In this document: positions 18,514 through 27,435 of the stretch, piece after piece | Numbering within the stretch: position 1 is the stretch's first letter | Layout: the number at the start of each line of letters is the position of its first letter | From: Candidatus Desulfofervidus auxilii | GTDB lineage: Bacteria > Desulfobacterota > Desulfofervidia > Desulfofervidales > Desulfofervidaceae | Assembly (NCBI GenBank): GCA_030262725.1 | Contig: JAJSZS010000010.1 | Coordinates: 19,869-83,868 of the forward strand | Direction: 5' to 3' | DNA length: 64,000 bases | The notes under the pieces: generated by a model | The model's input: the letters and a program-made list of their open reading frames with translations, nothing else | What the model was told of the DNA's origin: nothing | The model's database searches: none | Position numbers and translations under genes: made by a program

Positions 18514-19805
18514 AAGTTTATAAAATTTTTAATAAAGATGACCTAAATGATTTTAAAAAAGAATGGCAAAAAAGAGTTCTTATTCCACCTGAAATTTTGC
18601 AGAAAGTGCTTAAGATAATTGATGATGTACGCAAAAAAGGAGATGAAGCAGTAATAGAATATACAAAAAGATTTGATAAGATAGATTTGTGTGAAATTGG
18701 TATAGAAATTGATTTTTTAGAGATAGAAAGGGCTTTTGAAGAAAATAAAGAGATTATTCCTTTATTAAAAGAAGCAGCTAATCGTATAAAAAATTTTCAC
18801 AGTCAATATCTGCCTAAAAGTTGGTTTATTAGTGATGAATATGGGAATTTATTGGGACAAAAAGTCAGTGTAATAGAAAGGTTAGGAGTATATTGCCCAG
18901 GAGGTAAGGCTGTTTATCCTTCAACTGTACTTATGAATGTTATACCTGCAAAAGTAGCTCAAGTAAAAGAGATTTTTATGTGTGTACCTACACCAAATGG
19001 TAAAATTTCATCTATTGTATTAGCTGCTGCTAAAATAGCAGGAGTAAATAAAATATTTCGGATTGGTGGAGCACAGGCTATTGCTGCTTTAGCGTATGGT
19101 ACAGAAACAATACCAAAAGTAGATTTTATTTGCGGCCCAGGAAATATTTATGTGGCAGCAGCTAAAAAGTTAGTATTTGGCGATGTTGGTATTGATATGG
19201 TGGCTGGACCAAGTGAAATTGCTGTTATTGCTGATGGAAAAGTTCCCCCTAATTGGACAGCAGCAGATTTAATCTCTCAAGCAGAACATGATGAAATGGC
19301 TAGCGCTATCTTAATTACTAATTCAGAAGAATATGCTCAAGCTGTATTAAAAGAAATAGAAAGACGTTTAAATGAAATTCCTCGAAAATCTATTGCTAAA
19401 GAAGCAATTAAAAATCAAGGTTATATATTTGTAGTGCCTGATTTAGAAATAGCTGCAGAAGTAGCAAATACTATTGCCCCTGAGCATCTTGAACTTTTGA
19501 TAGAAAATCCCTTTTCCCTTTTAACAAAAATAAAACATGCTGGTGCTATTTTTTTAGGTGAATATGCTGTAGAGGCTATTGGTGATTATATGGCTGGCCC
19601 AAATCATACCTTACCTACAGGAGGAACAGCTCGATTTTCTTCAGTGCTTTCTACTGAGCATTTTTTAAAACGCTCTAGTATTCTTTTTATTTCTAAAGAA
19701 GGGACAAAAGCCCTTGGGCCAAAAGTTATAGCTTTAGCTCATTTAGAAGGGCTTATGGCTCATGCTTTGAGTGTGGAGGAGAGGTTAAAGGAAAATAGAG
19801 AGTAA
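18510..19805 (+). CDS. hisD: Histidinol dehydrogenase
   Basis: Zn-dependent enzyme that oxidises L-histidinol to L-histidine in two NAD steps. The 431 aa protein has the signature from FICGPGNIYVAAAKK near residue 209 through DMVAGPSEIAVIAD, the catalytic TIAPEHLELL near 325, and the late HTLPTGGTARF near 365. It is the last gene of the rpoZ operon. Its 3' end overlaps the convergent pilS gene by 53 bases. Confidence 0.97.
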   Translation: MKVYKIFNKDDLNDFKKEWQKRVLIPPEILQKVLKIIDDVRKKGDEAVIEYTKRFDKIDLCEIGIEIDFLEIERAFEENKEIIPLLKEAANRIKNFHSQYLPKSWFISDEYGNLLGQKVSVIERLGVYCPGGKAVYPSTVLMNVIPAKVAQVKEIFMCVPTPNGKISSIVLAAAKIAGVNKIFRIGGAQAIAALAYGTETIPKVDFICGPGNIYVAAAKKLVFGDVGIDMVAGPSEIAVIADGKVPPNWTAADLISQAEHDEMASAILITNSEEYAQAVLKEIERRLNEIPRKSIAKEAIKNQGYIFVVPDLEIAAEVANTIAPEHLELLIENPFSLLTKIKHAGAIFLGEYAVEAIGDYMAGPNHTLPTGGTARFSSVLSTEHFLKRSSILFISKEGTKALGPKVIALAHLEGLMAHALSVEERLKENRE

Positions 19806-21330
19806 AAGTAGTTCCTTTATTTAATTCACTCTTTACTTCAATTTTTCCTTCATGTTCACTTACAATCTTATGGACAATGGCTAAACCAAGACCACTACCA
19901 TGGGCTTTAGTAGTAAAAAAAGGTTCAAAAATGCGATCCTTCATATCCGCAGGGATGCCTTTACCTGTGTCTTCAACATCTACTTTTACCATATTAAAGG
20001 AACTATTTTCCATACTAATAATAAGTTTTCCTCCTTCAGGCATTGCTTCATAGGCATTTACAAAAAGATTCCAGAAAATACGTCTTATTTCTTCCTTATT
20101 TCCTAAAATATAAATCTCTGGTAAGAGTTTTGTTTCAATAAAAATCTTTTTGTTTTCTAGACCACCTTTAAATAAAGCAACTGTTTCTTCAATCAATTTA
20201 GCTAAATTTACTTTTTCTTTTTGCCAAACAGGACGAGCGAAGGTGAGATAATCTGAAATAAGACTATTAAGTCTTTTTATCTCTTGAAGAGAGAGTTCAA
20301 TTAATGTTTTGCTTTGAAAAGAGATATTATCTTCTTTGCGTAACATTTGTAAACATCCACTAATAGAAGTAAGTGGAGTTCGAATTTCATGTGCCATATG
20401 AGAAGTTAATTTATTTAAAAGACTTAATTTCTCCGCTTGCTTAATATGGGTTAAATCTTGAAAAATAACTACTTTACCTACATATTCTCCTGTCTCATTT
20501 CTTAAAGAAGAAACGCTTATTCCCAAATAAACTACCTTACCATCTGGTTTGACAAAGGAAAATTCCATCCTTTGTCCTGGAATAAGTTTTTGATATGGAA
20601 AAACTTTTTTTAATGGCTGATGTAATAAAAATTGACTTTGATAACCAGTGAGGAATTCTGCAGTTTTGTTCATATAAAGAATGCGATCTTTTTCATTAAC
20701 TGTAATGACACCACTAGGGATACTTTCAAGGACATGTTTATGTAATAGCTCTAAAAAATGGATTTTTTTTCGTGATTTCTCAAGTTGTTCCAATAATAAA
20801 CTTATAAGGAAGGCAATGGTAAAAAAAGCACTAAAATTGATTAAAAGCGTAAAAAATACATCCTCTCCTGCCTTTTCACCTAAAGGGGTAATAATGCCAA
20901 AATATTGTAAATCTATAAGACCACCATATAAAATACAGCTTAAAGCAGCCATTAAGAAGGCACCACGTTTTTGAAATATCTGAGCAGCTAGGATGATGAC
21001 AAAGATATATAAAATGGAAAAAAAGCTATTTGCTCCACCTGTGATATAAATAAGGGCTGTAATTAAAAATGGGTCAAGAGAAAGCAAAAAAGAAGACAAT
21101 ATACGATATTCTTTTTTATACCAAAAGAGCCAAGATAAAAAGCTAGTGAAAAAAACAACACCAGTCCATTCTAAAAAATAAATAAAATAAGATGATGGAT
21201 ATGGCCATTTTCCTTTAAAATATAGGAAAATAGCAAGAAGAGAAATGATAAAAACAAATGTAATCCTGAAAAATAAATAGACTTTTAGACGTTGACTATT
21301 TGTTTCATTCCTTGGATGAGTCAAGACCAT
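19753..21330 (-). CDS. PilS-like sensor histidine kinase
   Basis: 525 aa membrane sensor. The first 180 residues form about six helices and contain DPFLITALIYITGGANS near residue 86, which matches the PilS membrane module. A PAS domain spans about 195-295. The HisKA H-box has H314 in MAHEIRTPL, and the HATPase domain has NLFVNAYEAMPEGG and a GSGLGLAIV loop. It follows the pilR-like gene with a 26-base overlap. The likely role is phosphorylating that regulator. No pilus genes are in the window, so the type IV pilus assignment is by family only. Confidence 0.87.
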   Translation of the reverse strand: MVLTHPRNETNSQRLKVYLFFRITFVFIISLLAIFLYFKGKWPYPSSYFIYFLEWTGVVFFTSFLSWLFWYKKEYRILSSFLLSLDPFLITALIYITGGANSFFSILYIFVIILAAQIFQKRGAFLMAALSCILYGGLIDLQYFGIITPLGEKAGEDVFFTLLINFSAFFTIAFLISLLLEQLEKSRKKIHFLELLHKHVLESIPSGVITVNEKDRILYMNKTAEFLTGYQSQFLLHQPLKKVFPYQKLIPGQRMEFSFVKPDGKVVYLGISVSSLRNETGEYVGKVVIFQDLTHIKQAEKLSLLNKLTSHMAHEIRTPLTSISGCLQMLRKEDNISFQSKTLIELSLQEIKRLNSLISDYLTFARPVWQKEKVNLAKLIEETVALFKGGLENKKIFIETKLLPEIYILGNKEEIRRIFWNLFVNAYEAMPEGGKLIISMENSSFNMVKVDVEDTGKGIPADMKDRIFEPFFTTKAHGSGLGLAIVHKIVSEHEGKIEVKSELNKGTTFTLYFPLTSPPHSKHEP

Positions 21331-22663
21331 ATTTTTGCAATTTATAACGAAAACTTCTAAAACTTAAATTTAAAAGTTTTGCTGCTTCTGTTTTCACTCC
21401 TTTTGCTTTTTTTAATGCCTCAATTAATAATTGTTTTTCTATACTAGCTAATTTTTCCTCTAAATCTATACCTTCTAAAGGCAATTCTGCTTTTTCTTCA
21501 CTCAGTGTTTTTTTCTTTTTAAAAGTGGAGATAATCAAACTTTCAGGCAATATAATATTGCTTGTTTCAAGTGCTACACATCTTTCAATAATATTTTCAA
21601 GTTCTCTTACATTACCTGGAAAATCATACTCCATAAGCAAAGAAAGGGCTGAAGCAGAAATATGACGTACTTCTTTACCTAATTCCTTTGAATACTTTTC
21701 AAGAAAATATTCAATTAAAATTGGTATATCTTCTTTTCTTTCCCTTAAAGGAGGTACCCTAATAGGGATAACATTAAGCCGATAATACAAATCTTCACGA
21801 AAACGGCCAGAAATTACTTCCTGTTCTAAATTTCTATTAGTAGCAGAGATAATGCGAACATCTACTTGTACTTCTTGATTACTACCCAAAGGTTTAAAAC
21901 ATTTTTCTTCTACCACTCTTAACAATTTTACTTGAAGTGTAGGGGATAGATCGCCAATTTCATCTAAAAATATTGTTCCCTGATCAGCACTTTGGAAAAG
22001 TCCAATTCTATCCATCATTGCCCCAGTAAATGCTCCTTTTCTGTAACCAAATAATTCACTTTCTAAAAGAGTTTCTGGAATACCAGCACAATTTACTGCT
22101 ACAAATGGCTTATTTCTTCTTGGACTTAAATTATGAATAGCCCTTGCAATTAATTCTTTTCCTGTTCCACTTTCTCCCATTATTAAAACATTTGCCTTAG
22201 TAGCAGCAATTCTAGGCAATTTTTCAAGGAGTCTAAGCATAACTGGACTACGAGCAACAATATTGCCATAATGAATAACCTTTTCTGCTGAAATAGATTT
22301 TTCTTTTTTTAAAGCACGTTCAATCAATTTTTTTAATTCATCTAAATCAATAGGTTTTATAACATAATCAAATGCCTCTTCCTTCATTGCTTCAACTGCT
22401 GTTTCAATTGAAGGATAGGCTGTAATCATAATAATCTTTATTCTTGGATTTTTATTTCTAAAATGCTTTAATAACTCAATCCCATTTATATCGGGCATCT
22501 TAATATCAAGTAAAATTAAATCAAAAGGTTGTTTTTCAAACAATTTTAAAGCCTCTTTACCAGTGGCAACATAATAAGGCTCAAATCCTTCCTTTTTGAG
22601 GAAGGTTTCTAAAAGAAAACCAATATTTTTTTCATCATCTACAATAAGGATTTTGTGTGCCAT
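21305..22663 (-). CDS. Sigma-54-dependent response regulator, PilR/NtrC family
   Basis: 452 aa activator with a receiver domain (phospho-acceptor D53), an AAA+ domain and a C-terminal Fis-type helix-turn-helix (AAKLLNLSFRSFRYKLQKYG). The AAA+ domain has Walker A GESGTGKE at 163-170 and the sigma-54 contact motif GAFTGA at 210-215. It should activate sigma-54 promoters when phosphorylated by the kinase downstream. It has no Shine-Dalgarno sequence, and its promoter places initiation at or one base before the ATG. Its control region of 60 bases is shared with divergent uvrA. Confidence 0.92.
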   Translation of the reverse strand: MAHKILIVDDEKNIGFLLETFLKKEGFEPYYVATGKEALKLFEKQPFDLILLDIKMPDINGIELLKHFRNKNPRIKIIMITAYPSIETAVEAMKEEAFDYVIKPIDLDELKKLIERALKKEKSISAEKVIHYGNIVARSPVMLRLLEKLPRIAATKANVLIMGESGTGKELIARAIHNLSPRRNKPFVAVNCAGIPETLLESELFGYRKGAFTGAMMDRIGLFQSADQGTIFLDEIGDLSPTLQVKLLRVVEEKCFKPLGSNQEVQVDVRIISATNRNLEQEVISGRFREDLYYRLNVIPIRVPPLRERKEDIPILIEYFLEKYSKELGKEVRHISASALSLLMEYDFPGNVRELENIIERCVALETSNIILPESLIISTFKKKKTLSEEKAELPLEGIDLEEKLASIEKQLLIEALKKAKGVKTEAAKLLNLSFRSFRYKLQKYGLDSSKE

Positions 22664-22670
22664 TGATTTT

Positions 22671-22699
22671 TAAATACCTTAAAAGCTCGTCTCTGTCTA
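22671..22699 (-). promoter_or_regulatory. Promoter of the pilR-pilS pair, probably leaderless
   Basis: TAGACA at 22699-22694, a 17-base spacer and TATTTA at 22676-22671. Only seven bases separate the -10 box from the ATG at 22663, and no ribosome site is present. Confidence 0.6.
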
Positions 22700-22711
22700 G
22701 CTTTTTTGTTA

Positions 22712-22717
22712 TATAAT
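22712..22717 (+). promoter_or_regulatory. -10 element of uvrA, probably leaderless
   Basis: A perfect TATAAT lies six bases before the uvrA ATG at 22724, so transcription would start on the start codon. I see no good -35 box, and there is no Shine-Dalgarno sequence. Confidence 0.55.
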
Positions 22718-22723
22718 AAAATT

Positions 22724-25204
22724 ATGTCATACATTAGCCTACGTGGTGGTCGGGAGCATAATTTAAAAAACATAAATTTAAATATCCCCCGTGATAAACT
22801 TATCGTCATTACGGGGGTGAGTGGTTCGGGGAAAACTACCCTTGCTTTTGATATTCTTTTTGCTGAAGGGCAGCGTCGTTATATAGAGAGTTTACCTGCT
22901 TATGTCCGTCAATATATTCAAGTATTGGCTAAGCCTGATATAGATATGTTAAAAGGCATACCCCCTACTGTAGCTATTAGTCAGCGAACAAGTCTTTTTA
23001 CACGTCGTTCTACTGTAGCAACTATTACTGAGATTGGACATTATTTAAGGCTTTTTTACGCTAAGGCAGGGAAATCATATTGTCCTCAATGTGGAAGGGC
23101 TGTTCAGGGAATGAATGAAACAGAAATATTAGAATCTATTTTAAATCGTTGGCAAGAGAAAGAAATAGTTATTCTTGCTCCTAAGGTTATAAGAAAAAAA
23201 GGATGGCATAAAGAAATATTTAAAGAAGCGATTAAAAAAGGGTATGAAAAGGTAAGGGTAGATGGAAAAATTATCTCTCTTCCAGAAATTCCTACACTTT
23301 CTCGTTATCAAGAACATAGTATTGAATTTATTATTGGAAAAATTAAGCCAAAATCTAATAAAATTTCAAAATTACAAAAAATAATAAATCTTGCTTTAAG
23401 AGAAGGAAAAGGAATAATTATTGTTACAGATAAAGAAAATGAGCAAATTTATAGTGAAAAGCTTTTTTGCCCATTTTGCCAAATAGGTTTGCCCAATCCA
23501 GATCCACGCCTTTTTTCTTTTAATAGTGTTTTAGGCGCTTGTCCTACATGTGATGGATTAGGAGTAGTAAATGGACATATCTGTTACAGATGTCAAGGAA
23601 CAAGACTTAATCAATTAGCCCTTTCTGTTAAAGTAGATAATTACAATATTGCTGAAATACAGAAAAAAAGTGTTGATGAACTTATTTATACTTTAAATCA
23701 TCTTTCTTTAGATGAAAAACAAAAAGCACTTGCTAAAATTATTTTCCCAGAAATCATTACTCGTCTTAAATTTTTAAAAGAAGTAGGACTTGGTTACCTT
23801 ACTTTAGATAGAAGTGGGGATAGTCTTTCTGGAGGAGAAGCTCAGCGTCTTAGACTTGCTGCTCAATTAGGTTCAAACTTACGTGGAGTATGTTATATTT
23901 TAGATGAACCTACAATTGGACTTCATCCTCGTGATAATGAGCTTTTATTAAAAGTATTAAGAAGTTTGCAAAAACGTGGCAATACAGTTATTGTTGTTGA
24001 ACATGATACTGCCACTATTGAGAAAGCAGATATTGTCATTGATTTAGGCCCAGGTGCAGGTAAAAAAGGTGGTGAAGTAATTGCTATTGGTAGTCCAAAG
24101 GAAATAATAAAAAATCCTTTTTCTATTACTGGACAATATTTAAAAAGACCTATTACTCTTTATCCAACACAGGAACTTAAAGATAAAAATTGGCTTATTA
24201 TAAAAGAAGCAAAGGCATTTAACTTAAAAAATATTGATGTAAAAATTCCCTTAGCTACCCTTACTTGTGTTACTGGTGTTTCTGGTTCAGGGAAAAGCAG
24301 TTTGGTAATGGAAGTCATCTATAAAGGGCTTAAGGCTCGCCTGCGCAAGAAAAATCCACCAGATAATCATAAAGAGATGATAGGTTGGGAGAGATTGAAT
24401 AGAGTATTAGTAGTGGATCATAGCCCAATAGGCCGCACACCTCGTTCTACACCAGCTACATATGTAGGGGTCTGGGATGAAATTCGTCGCCTTTTTGCCC
24501 ATTTACCAGAAGCTAGGGCAAGAGGATATACTCCAAGCCGCTTCTCTTTTAATGTACCAGGAGGTCGATGTGAACACTGTGGTGGTCATGGGAAAATTAA
24601 AGTAGAGATGAGCTTTTTACCAGAAGTTTATGTAGATTGCGAAATTTGTAATGGCAATCGTTTTAATGAAGAAACCTTAAGTATCACTTATAAAGGGAAA
24701 AACATTGCTGAAATTCTCAAAATGACTATTGCCGAGGCTGCTGAATTTTTTTCTGCTATTCCTCATATTGTTAAGCCACTTAAAATCCTTAAAGAAATAG
24801 GGCTTGATTACCTCACATTGGGACAGCCAAGCCATACCCTTTCTGGTGGAGAGGCACAACGTTTAAAATTGGCTACAGAGCTATGGAAAACTAGCCAAGG
24901 AAAAACTTTATATCTCTTAGATGAACCTTCAACTGGTTTACATCGAGCAGACATTGAAAAACTGATTAAAGTATTTAAAAAGCTTGTTGAGGCAGGAAAC
25001 ACCATTATTGTCATTGAACATAATTTAGATATTATTGCTGCTGCTGATTATATCATTGACCTAGGTCCTGAAGGAGGAGAAAAAGGAGGCTATCTTGTTG
25101 CCTCAGGCACTCCATTAGAAATCATGAAATGCAAAAACTCATATACAGGAAAGTGGTTAAAGCGTGCAGTGGATATAGTAAGCTTAAATAAAACGAAACC
25201 TTAA
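22724..25204 (+). CDS. uvrA: UvrA excinuclease subunit lacking the insertion domain
   Basis: DNA-damage recognition ATPase of nucleotide excision repair. Two ABC modules are complete: Walker A GVSGSGK at 31-37 and 518-524, signatures LSGGEAQRL near 368 and 735, and both DEP Walker B motifs. The UvrB-binding region after C120-x2-C123 is kept. The zinc pairs C273/C276 and C287/C290 are only ten residues apart, where ordinary UvrA has an insertion domain of about 110 residues. This explains the length of 826 aa against about 940. I start at ATG 22724; an in-frame TTG six codons upstream lacks support. Its end overlaps the convergent radical SAM gene by 21 bases. Confidence 0.93.
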   Translation: MSYISLRGGREHNLKNINLNIPRDKLIVITGVSGSGKTTLAFDILFAEGQRRYIESLPAYVRQYIQVLAKPDIDMLKGIPPTVAISQRTSLFTRRSTVATITEIGHYLRLFYAKAGKSYCPQCGRAVQGMNETEILESILNRWQEKEIVILAPKVIRKKGWHKEIFKEAIKKGYEKVRVDGKIISLPEIPTLSRYQEHSIEFIIGKIKPKSNKISKLQKIINLALREGKGIIIVTDKENEQIYSEKLFCPFCQIGLPNPDPRLFSFNSVLGACPTCDGLGVVNGHICYRCQGTRLNQLALSVKVDNYNIAEIQKKSVDELIYTLNHLSLDEKQKALAKIIFPEIITRLKFLKEVGLGYLTLDRSGDSLSGGEAQRLRLAAQLGSNLRGVCYILDEPTIGLHPRDNELLLKVLRSLQKRGNTVIVVEHDTATIEKADIVIDLGPGAGKKGGEVIAIGSPKEIIKNPFSITGQYLKRPITLYPTQELKDKNWLIIKEAKAFNLKNIDVKIPLATLTCVTGVSGSGKSSLVMEVIYKGLKARLRKKNPPDNHKEMIGWERLNRVLVVDHSPIGRTPRSTPATYVGVWDEIRRLFAHLPEARARGYTPSRFSFNVPGGRCEHCGGHGKIKVEMSFLPEVYVDCEICNGNRFNEETLSITYKGKNIAEILKMTIAEAAEFFSAIPHIVKPLKILKEIGLDYLTLGQPSHTLSGGEAQRLKLATELWKTSQGKTLYLLDEPSTGLHRADIEKLIKVFKKLVEAGNTIIVIEHNLDIIAAADYIIDLGPEGGEKGGYLVASGTPLEIMKCKNSYTGKWLKRAVDIVSLNKTKP

Positions 25205-26131
25205 CAAGAAGCGTTTTTGAGCTTCATCTAAACGGGTAATCCCTGCTTTAATGGCTGCCTTAAGTGCTTCTTCATATTCTTCTAATGTAAGAGAGCGATT
25301 TAAATAAGAGTCTTTATAAGCTTCTCCGCAAGGACGATATTGAGCCATAACATTTACATAAGTATTTGGAGAGATTTCATTAGCAATAAATTCCATAATT
25401 TCTTTTGTATTAGCCAAACCATGAGGAAGTACTAAATGTCTTACAAGTAAACCTTCTTCAGCTATACCTTGTTCATTAATACGCAAATCTCCTACTTGAC
25501 GATGCATCTCTTTTAATGCCTTTCTTGCCACTTCTGGATAGTCTGGTGCTTTTGAATAGCGTTTTGCTACTTTAGGATCCCAATATTTGAAATCTGGCAT
25601 ATAAATATCTACTATGCCATCTAAAATCTTTAAAGTTTCAACTTTATCATAACCACTTGTATTATAAACCAAAGGGATAGAAAGTCCTCTTTCTACAGCA
25701 ATTTTTAATGCTCCCAAAAGCTGAGGTACTACATGAGTAGGAGTAACAATATTTATATTATGACATCCCTGTTCTTGTAAAGAAAGCATTATTTGAGCAA
25801 AAATATCTAAAGTAATCTCTCTTCCTTCACCAAGATGGCTGATTTCATAATTTTGACAATACATACAAAGTAGATTGCAACGAGATATAAAGATAGTGCC
25901 AGAACCATGTTTCCCTACAAGTGGGTCTTCTTCACCAAAGTGGGCAAAAAAACTTGAAACAATAGGTAATTCACCTGTTTTACATATCCCCTTTTCTCCT
26001 TTAAGTCTATTTACTTTGCATTCCCTTGGACATAAAGTACATTTTTCTAAAATCTTATATGCTTCTTCAATCTTTTTTTCTAAAGAACCATCCTCATATG
26101 CCCTTACATATCTGGGAATATATTTTCCCAT
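25184..26131 (-). CDS. PflX-like radical SAM protein
   Basis: 315 aa member of the COG1313/PflX group related to pyruvate-formate-lyase activating enzymes. The radical SAM cluster site is C85-x3-C89-x2-C92 in SRCNLLCMYCQNY. An N-terminal set of cysteines (C31, C34, C38, C50) probably binds a further metal or cluster. NTSGYD near residue 166 and the PDFKYWD segment near 183 are family features. Substrate unknown; no obvious glycyl-radical partner is adjacent. An AAGGAG site precedes the ATG. Confidence 0.87.
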   Translation of the reverse strand: MGKYIPRYVRAYEDGSLEKKIEEAYKILEKCTLCPRECKVNRLKGEKGICKTGELPIVSSFFAHFGEEDPLVGKHGSGTIFISRCNLLCMYCQNYEISHLGEGREITLDIFAQIMLSLQEQGCHNINIVTPTHVVPQLLGALKIAVERGLSIPLVYNTSGYDKVETLKILDGIVDIYMPDFKYWDPKVAKRYSKAPDYPEVARKALKEMHRQVGDLRINEQGIAEEGLLVRHLVLPHGLANTKEIMEFIANEISPNTYVNVMAQYRPCGEAYKDSYLNRSLTLEEYEEALKAAIKAGITRLDEAQKRFLLRFRFI

Positions 26132-26207
26132 TTATTACTCCTTCCTTGACTTTATAACATATTTAGGAGATAAGAAAAAGCGGGAAAACCTCTTGGTGGA
26201 ATGCTTA

Positions 26208-26327
26208 ATGCTGATGGATGGTGAATATGAATGGCTCAAAAAACTATGTAAAAGACAAAAAGAACTTGCATTAAAGAAAAACTCTGAACTTTCAAAAATT
26301 TCTAAGAAAATTTTAAGAAAAATGTAA
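26208..26327 (+). CDS. Possible small protein upstream of the AGOG-like gene
   Basis: 39 codons from ATG 26208, preceded by GGTGGA seven bases upstream, ending just before the next gene's AGGAG site. The product is basic and helical (DGEYEWLKKLCKRQKELALKK...), with one Cys. I recognise no family. A longer open frame runs through it from 25875, but its first part is antisense to the radical SAM gene. Position and ribosome site make it plausible as the first gene of the AGOG pair, but it could be non-coding. Confidence 0.35.
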   Translation: MLMDGEYEWLKKLCKRQKELALKKNSELSKISKKILRKM

Positions 26328-26343
26328 ATTTAGGAGAGATAGG

Positions 26344-27435
26344 ATGGGTTTCCTAAATTTTTATTGCGATAAATGTGGGATGTGTTTTAAAGAATTAGAA
26401 AGAATAAGAAGAGAAAAAATAATGTTTAAAAGTTGGACTAGTAATAAAAGATTCACTTCTACAAGATACGGAATCTATTCAATAAGTGATGATGAAATAA
26501 TATTCATAAGAGGAACAAGTAAACCATCTTGGCCTATTAAATATGAAGCTTTTAAAAAAATCCATGATGCAATATGTAATGGAGAGATAGAAAATACGCC
26601 TAGAGAAATAGATAAATTTTTAAGAACAAAGGCTGAATGTTATTTAAGTTCATTGTTTAAATATTTCCGATGCGGGGAGAAAATTAATAAAGACAATAAA
26701 TCATTCACTTCCCGAAAAAATAAGATAATTTCTATATTAACAAAATTGGGCAAACAAAATGATTTTATAAAATTTGATCAGTTTGAACCAGAATATAAAT
26801 TTTTTCTTCATACTAAAAATAAATCTAAAAAAGAGCTTCTCTGTCTTATAGGGGTTTGTGCAGGTATTATTGATTATCAATTAGCAGGAAATGCTTTTAT
26901 TTTTTGGAATGATTTAGAAAAATTAGTCAGCATAAGTAAATTGAAATCTCTTGAGGACATAAAAAATTTATTTAATGACTTCCTTAATTTAAAAGTAAAT
27001 AAACGTTTGAATGAAACAAAAAGGAAAGCTTTAAATAAAGTTTTTAACTCAATATTTTTTAACGACTTTAAGAAAAACTTTTCCTTTTATCTGAAAGATC
27101 CAAAAAAGCTATGGCAAGAGGTTTCCCAAGTTACAGGTAGAAAAAAAGATATGAAAACAGTAACAATATCAATGAAAATATTTGACCTATTTCATCTTGT
27201 CTATTTTAATAGCTATGCCTTTAAAGAAAGCCTTCCAATACCTGTGGACATTCATGTAAGAAATATAACAATATTCAGAATAGATAGTCTTTTATGGCAA
27301 TTGGGCAGAACATATACTGATAATAAGGATAATTGGTATCAAGAAGTAATATCTTACCTTACCCAAAAAATACAATTAAGTTATCCAAAAGCTAAGGAAA
27401 TTATAAATGAAATGTTTTGGAGGATTCTTAAATGA
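26344..27435 (+). CDS. AGOG-family 8-oxoguanine DNA glycosylase/lyase with extra N-terminal region
   Basis: Predicted to excise 8-oxoguanine and nick the strand. About residues 145-363 follow the archaeal AGOG pattern in order: EPEYKFF, the GIIDYQLAGNAFIFW helix, KLWQEVSQVTGRKKDMKT, SLPIPVDIHV and IDSLLWQLGR. The catalytic Lys (K271, MKT) and Asp (D302, PIPVD), equivalents of Pyrobaculum AGOG K140 and D172 as I recall them, are both present. The first 130 residues are extra. They begin with a C8-x2-C11-x2-C14 cluster and match nothing I recognise. The family is mostly archaeal, so transfer is likely. An AGGAG site lies seven bases before the ATG. Its stop overlaps the next ATG (ATGA). Confidence 0.82.
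   Translation: MGFLNFYCDKCGMCFKELERIRREKIMFKSWTSNKRFTSTRYGIYSISDDEIIFIRGTSKPSWPIKYEAFKKIHDAICNGEIENTPREIDKFLRTKAECYLSSLFKYFRCGEKINKDNKSFTSRKNKIISILTKLGKQNDFIKFDQFEPEYKFFLHTKNKSKKELLCLIGVCAGIIDYQLAGNAFIFWNDLEKLVSISKLKSLEDIKNLFNDFLNLKVNKRLNETKRKALNKVFNSIFFNDFKKNFSFYLKDPKKLWQEVSQVTGRKKDMKTVTISMKIFDLFHLVYFNSYAFKESLPIPVDIHVRNITIFRIDSLLWQLGRTYTDNKDNWYQEVISYLTQKIQLSYPKAKEIINEMFWRILK

Noticed and set aside
22681..22707. Inverted repeat AAAAGCT...AGCTTTTTT that resembles a terminator
   Set aside because: It lies between divergent genes where no transcript should end, and it coincides with promoter elements; the stem is short and AT-rich.
25875..26207. Open reading frame on the plus strand upstream of the tiny ORF
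   Set aside because: It is antisense to the radical SAM gene for most of its length and shows no protein-like pattern. Only the final 39 codons, outside that gene, are kept as a weak candidate.
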